A stretch of DNA of 33,678 nucleotides, taken from the IMG/VR virus record IMGVR_UViG_3300028800_002457, positions 1-33,678 of that record. One strand, 5' to 3'. The notes beneath the pieces were generated by a model. It ran no database searches, was not told the DNA's origin, and saw nothing but the letters and a program-made list of their open reading frames with translations. Position numbers and translations under genes: made by a program. The stretch's first letter is position 1. Each line of letters starts with the position of its first letter. Positions 29,630 through 33,678 of this stretch are shown in pieces. Origin of the DNA: a virus.

Positions 29630-31321
29630 ATGGGTGATGAAAACAAAGCACTTTCGATTGACATTATCCTGAACCTCCTCGGCCAGGGCAAAGTCGCCGA
29701 GGCCACGGCGTCACTTCAGCAGTTCAAGAAACAAGCCGAGGACGCCGGTCAAAAAGGAAAGGAGGGCGCGGGCGAAGCCGAGCTTGGCCATCGTCAACTC
29801 GCCGCCATCGTCCAACGCCTGGCCGGAAATGATTTTCCCGAACTCGGCCACGCCATTTCGCACCTGGCTTTCGGGGGCACGGTCGTTGGTTCCATCTACG
29901 CCATCGTCGGGCTGATTGAGATGGTCCGGCACTCCGTCGAAGCTTATCAGGAAAAGCTCCACGAGATTGAAGTGGATTCCAGCAAAGCCATCTTCCTGCC
30001 CGGCATCGAGAAGAAACTGGAGATCGCCCGCCAGGTCGTAGACGCGCTGGCCGATTATCAGCGCGCCATCGATCAACAGCAGGCCGCTGAACACAACGTC
30101 ACCGCCGAACTTGCCGAGCAGCTCGTCCTGCACGCCGCCATTCGTGCCGCCCAACAAAGCCAGTTGGAAGCCGAGCACACCCTCGCCGTCGCCAAACTCG
30201 AACAGGACAAAGCCCTCGGCAATATCACGCCCGTGGACGCCGCCATCCAGAAAGGCGAGATCGAGAAACAATATCTTCGCGACAAAGCCAAAGCCCAGCA
30301 TGATGCCACTCAACAGCAAATCTCTGATGAACTCGCCGCCGCCCAGGCCGCCGCCAAGAAGCAGGACGATCTCGTCAAAAATAAAAAGGACGCTGACCAG
30401 GCCGTGGCTGATGAGAAGGACCGGCAACGCGAACTCGATGAAGACTTGAGCGATTTCGACGAAAAAGATGTGGCCGCTGCCCGCATCAAAGCGGGCGGTC
30501 TCACCCAGGATGAGCTGCGGGAAAAGCTGGCCCAAAACGCGCAAGACGCCAAAGACACTGCCGGTGAAGACCCGCTTGGATTTGTCGCCGCCGAAAGAGC
30601 GCGTCTGGAACAACAACTCCAGGCCGCGCAGACCCGCGACGAATTTGACAAGCTCACCGTCCGGAAAACTGAAATCGCCCGCGACAATCCTTTACATGGA
30701 CTGGAAGCTGCCGCTGCCGAAGCCACCAAACTTGCGGAAGACAATAACAAGGTCCGGCTCGACGCCGATAAAAAAGCCAAAGACCTCACCGAGCAATACA
30801 ATGGTGCTTTGGCCGCCCGCAATGCCGCGCTGGCTGCCCAGATCAAAGCCATCGATGCAGGCACCCAATCCGAACTCGGTCGCGCCACCGGCCTCGGCCC
30901 CAATGGCAATACCCAGGAGCGCGGCGCGCAACAGCAGGGTATCCTCACGCTCGCAGCACTGGCGGACATTATTTCACGCGGAGAGGCGGCGCGCAAAGAC
31001 TTCAACGAAGGCCGCGTCAACCAATCGCTCAATCCGGAAGCCTTCAAACGCAACCAGCGCGATATTGCCGCCGAAGATGCCATTCCGCAGTCACAGAAAG
31101 ATTTGGTCAAAGCCCTCGGCGACTTTTCCAACCAGCACCAGAACACCATGCAACAGGCGGCGAATATCATCGGCAAACTGAATGACACGCCCGATGCTTT
31201 CCTCGCCACCCTGACTAAGCTCGTCAGCAAAGCGGAAAGCAATGATGTCATCGCCCGCAATCTGTTGGATCGCGTCACGAATCTTGAATCACGCGGCAGC
31301 CTGCCCAATCGCGGCCAATGA
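29630..31321 (+). CDS. Tape-measure-like protein
   Basis: The product is 563 residues, almost wholly helical and rich in Ala, Lys, Glu, Gln and Asp. One hydrophobic segment lies near residues 78-102 (A-F-G-G-T-V-V-G-S-I-Y-A-I-V-G-L-I), and long coiled coils fill 110-420. Tape-measure proteins set tail length and enter the host envelope during DNA ejection. At about 1.5 angstroms per residue it would specify a short tail of roughly 85 nm. It is followed by the tail-tip gene with an ATGA overlap, the usual order. Confidence 0.7.
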   Translation: MGDENKALSIDIILNLLGQGKVAEATASLQQFKKQAEDAGQKGKEGAGEAELGHRQLAAIVQRLAGNDFPELGHAISHLAFGGTVVGSIYAIVGLIEMVRHSVEAYQEKLHEIEVDSSKAIFLPGIEKKLEIARQVVDALADYQRAIDQQQAAEHNVTAELAEQLVLHAAIRAAQQSQLEAEHTLAVAKLEQDKALGNITPVDAAIQKGEIEKQYLRDKAKAQHDATQQQISDELAAAQAAAKKQDDLVKNKKDADQAVADEKDRQRELDEDLSDFDEKDVAAARIKAGGLTQDELREKLAQNAQDAKDTAGEDPLGFVAAERARLEQQLQAAQTRDEFDKLTVRKTEIARDNPLHGLEAAAAEATKLAEDNNKVRLDADKKAKDLTEQYNGALAARNAALAAQIKAIDAGTQSELGRATGLGPNGNTQERGAQQQGILTLAALADIISRGEAARKDFNEGRVNQSLNPEAFKRNQRDIAAEDAIPQSQKDLVKALGDFSNQHQNTMQQAANIIGKLNDTPDAFLATLTKLVSKAESNDVIARNLLDRVTNLESRGSLPNRGQ

Positions 31322-33678
31322 GCTACACCCTAGAATATTTCCCCGCCGATGGCTCATCCTCCATCAAGCAATCGCTCGCCGTCTGGGGCTTTGAGAAATC
31401 ATGGTCCGGTTCCTTCCGTTCACTGGTCCCTGATGAGCTACGCCTGGTCATCGTTAAAACCCGCGCCGCCATCCTCGATACCTTCCAGCCGCGCTCACAA
31501 TTCATCCTGCGCGATGGTAGCAACAACATTATTTTCCAGGGTGTCAACAGCAGCGACGGCAATCGCCGCGCCGGTCCCAACGCCAGCACCATCACCTTCA
31601 CCATCTCCGGCCCGTGGTGGTGGTTGGAGGGATTGCCCTTCTCGCGCACCGTCCATACCGATTATTGGGCGGGCGGCGCGGTCGGCCTGCCGCCCCACGT
31701 CGTCTTCGATACCGAACTCACCAGCTTCAACATGAACCGCACGCTCGATGGCACCTTCCAGGCCACCCGCGCGCAGCTCACCGAGATTCTGAATTTCGCC
31801 ATCGGCAAAGGCGCTAACTTCCAGTTCAACTCCACCGAATTGCCGGACTTCGCCATTCTGCCACAGCCCTGGCAAAACGGTTTATGTGCAAATGCCATTC
31901 GCGGCCAGCTCGCCGACGTGGACGCCGTGGTGTGGTTCGATCACTCCACCTTGCCGCCCACGCTGCATATCAAACAATCCGTCGATTGCACCGCCGTCAG
32001 CCGCACGCTTGGCGCAATCAACCAGGTCATTGAATGGACGTTGAACCGTCGCGACGATCTGCGCGTGCCCTACGTGGCGCTCACCTTCATCGGCGGCGTG
32101 GTCCAGAACGGTGTCACCTTCAACAATCCGCAGACCTACACCTATCCCACGCCGCGCCCCACCGGCGCGTTGAACAATTTTTATCCGTTGGTGGCCACCA
32201 TCCCGCTCAATCCGCTCGTCATCAACACCACGCAAGCGCGCATATATACTATAGCCATCACCAGCGACCTCGCCTGGCTGAAGGCTGTGCGCCCTGAGTA
32301 CGATCCCGCCCAAAATCCCAAAGCGGCGGATGAATACCAAAACCTCACCGTCACCAACGTCGCCCGGCAAACTACCTTGCCGCGCATGTTCATCCCGGAG
32401 AAAGGCAACTACGCCTCCTGGATGGGCGGCACCGTCATCCGCGAGACCATTACCGTCACCATCTCTTACTCGCGCAAAGTCACCGCCATCCTCAGCAACA
32501 AGGTCCAGACGCACACCATCACCATTCCCGTCCTCGCCACCGACCTCAACGCCAATGGTATCAATGGCTCATTGCTCACCAGCCCGCCGAACATCACCGC
32601 CATCGGCGAAAATCCGGCCGATTTTTCCTCATTGCCTCAGACCATCTACAACACGCTCAATGCTCCGTGTTACGAAGGCACCATCAAATGCCTGGAAGCC
32701 AGTTCGCAGGGCTGGATCAGCATCGGCAACGTCGTGAATCTCCTCGGTGCTGCCGCCATTTGCCGCCCGGAATGGAACACCATGCGCGCACTGGTCCATG
32801 AAGTGGAATTTGAAACGCACGGCGGCGCATCGTTCTGGGTTACCGTCCACGTCGGCACCAACAAGAAGATCACCGCTGGCCAATACCGCGAACGCATCGA
32901 GGCCCAACGCCTTTTGCGCCCGGAGTTCAATTACAATTATTCCGGTGCCACCTTCAACGTCCAATCCGGCAGCGTCGAGATTCCCGATCAGCGCGCTGGC
33001 AACGGCAGCACCGATAACGAACCAATCTTTTCCGAGCACACGATCATTTCCACGCCCGCTGGCGATGGCTCCAGCTATCTCATCCGCCAAAGCTCGGATG
33101 GCAATGCTGGAGTGCCTGTGCTGGAAATAAAAAAAGTCGATGCCACCGGCGCAGTCATTCCCACCGTGCCTCAACTCTCCCTCACACCGAACGATATGCC
33201 CGGCGCACCGAGCGGCACAGTCGCCAAAATGCGCGATTGGGGCAGCGGCATTTCTGTTCTTTCCACTGGCGTCGCGTCCATCACGGGCGGTGGCGTCAAA
33301 ATGATGATCATCTCCGAGATTGATGGGGATTATTTGAAAGCCAAAGATTGGGACACCGTTTCCGCTGGCGCCGAACACAAAGTCGCCAAGCCTGGCCATT
33401 TCCGACAGTCCCACACCAGCGAGACCATCGAAGGCATCGCGTTCAACTACCAATATTTCGACAGCAACGAACGCTTGTCGGATGACGGCACGCAATCCGA
33501 ATATCAAGTCGTCGTTCCCCCTTACAACATTGGCGATGTTATCTACGTCGCCACCGCCTCACCGCACAGCGGCGTGATCGATATCGCGGGCATCCCGCCA
33601 ACCGGAAGCAACACCTATATCACGCTCATCGAAGTCTTGCCCGCCCGCATGTGGTGCCGCAAATACAACCAGGGTTAA
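31318..33678 (+). CDS. Tail-tip / hub-like protein
   Basis: The product is 786 residues and ends with TAA at the last base of the window. The N-terminal 400 residues are beta-rich with G-P-W-W-W-L-E-G, F-A-I-G-K-G-A-N-F-Q-F and V-D-A-V-V-W-F-D-H, consistent with a hub (distal-tail or gp27/gp44-like) architecture. Residues after about 520 are Ser/Gly/Thr-rich and more fibre-like (T-P-A-G-D-G-S-S-Y-L-I-R-Q-S). It follows the tape measure directly, as hub proteins do. No peptidase or lysozyme motif is seen. Confidence 0.65.
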   Translation: MSYTLEYFPADGSSSIKQSLAVWGFEKSWSGSFRSLVPDELRLVIVKTRAAILDTFQPRSQFILRDGSNNIIFQGVNSSDGNRRAGPNASTITFTISGPWWWLEGLPFSRTVHTDYWAGGAVGLPPHVVFDTELTSFNMNRTLDGTFQATRAQLTEILNFAIGKGANFQFNSTELPDFAILPQPWQNGLCANAIRGQLADVDAVVWFDHSTLPPTLHIKQSVDCTAVSRTLGAINQVIEWTLNRRDDLRVPYVALTFIGGVVQNGVTFNNPQTYTYPTPRPTGALNNFYPLVATIPLNPLVINTTQARIYTIAITSDLAWLKAVRPEYDPAQNPKAADEYQNLTVTNVARQTTLPRMFIPEKGNYASWMGGTVIRETITVTISYSRKVTAILSNKVQTHTITIPVLATDLNANGINGSLLTSPPNITAIGENPADFSSLPQTIYNTLNAPCYEGTIKCLEASSQGWISIGNVVNLLGAAAICRPEWNTMRALVHEVEFETHGGASFWVTVHVGTNKKITAGQYRERIEAQRLLRPEFNYNYSGATFNVQSGSVEIPDQRAGNGSTDNEPIFSEHTIISTPAGDGSSYLIRQSSDGNAGVPVLEIKKVDATGAVIPTVPQLSLTPNDMPGAPSGTVAKMRDWGSGISVLSTGVASITGGGVKMMIISEIDGDYLKAKDWDTVSAGAEHKVAKPGHFRQSHTSETIEGIAFNYQYFDSNERLSDDGTQSEYQVVVPPYNIGDVIYVATASPHSGVIDIAGIPPTGSNTYITLIEVLPARMWCRKYNQG

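Noticed and set aside
29711-30616. 301-codon leftward open frame
   Set aside because: It is antisense to the coiled-coil tape-measure-like gene; its long Leu/Phe/Gly-rich product is the expected mirror of Lys/Glu-rich coding sequence.
1-33678. tRNA, rRNA or integrase genes
   Set aside because: No cloverleaf, rRNA-like segment or tyrosine/serine recombinase motif was recognised on reading; recombination is accounted for by the MuA-type protein.

Overview
The window reads as most of a transposable (Mu-type) bacteriophage or prophage with a siphovirus-like tail. Recognisable hallmarks are a MuA-type DDE recombinase, a MuB-type AAA+ ATPase, a Gam-type host-nuclease inhibitor, a divergent repressor/Ner-like switch, Mu gp27/gp28-type terminase subunits, an HK97-type portal fused to a MuF domain, an S78-type prohead protease, an HK97-fold capsid protein, a tail-tube protein, a tape-measure-like protein and a tail-tip protein. 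No tail sheath is seen. The moderately high GC, signal-peptide-rich Asn/Thr-rich beta proteins and degenerate heptamer 'spacer' repeats suggest a Verrucomicrobiota-like (or other PVC-group) host; this is inference, because no ribosomal or host marker gene is present.

Layout. Positions 1-8649 are an early module read leftward. In transcription order it holds a Ner/Cro-like regulator (8649), small unknown and zinc-ribbon proteins, a DUF3102-like protein, the transposase (4927-2960), the target-selection ATPase (2947-1856), three small genes, Gam (1142-585) and a protein with an 18-residue tandem repeat (558-1). One 140-residue gene (7642-8064) is embedded on the opposite strand. The divergent control region (8650-8728) carries an inverted repeat CTAACG-ACA-CGTTAG. 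Positions 8729-10068 hold the rightward repressor gene and a translationally overlapping gene for a secreted Sel1-repeat protein, a lysogenic-conversion candidate. A 410-bp non-coding region follows, with a strong terminator-like hairpin and two identical copies of TGGAAACGGTTTCCA; it is the natural place for late-gene control.

Positions 10478-13394 hold lipoprotein and membrane genes around a class-3 lipase-like hydrolase, in the position where a lysis cassette is expected; no peptidoglycan hydrolase is recognisable. Positions 13399-20621 form the packaging and head module. Positions 20660-24009 are the decoration and neck genes, including an intercalated cold-shock-domain protein. Positions 24036-33678 are the tail module, ending exactly at the stop codon of the tail-tip gene. 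Genes are densely packed, most joined by ATGA or GTGA overlaps.

The most unusual points are: (i) hydrophobic, signal-peptide-like segments in four predicted virion proteins, including the N-terminus of the major capsid protein and the middle of the next gene product; (ii) several families of degenerate 7- to 8-bp tandem repeats sitting directly before start codons or inside genes, one exactly at the portal/MuF junction; (iii) a Glu in place of the expected second Asp of the transposase triad; (iv) a lipase where an endolysin is expected; and (v) a cold-shock protein inside the structural operon. Neither end of the window shows host sequence, attachment sites or transposon-end repeats that I can recognise.
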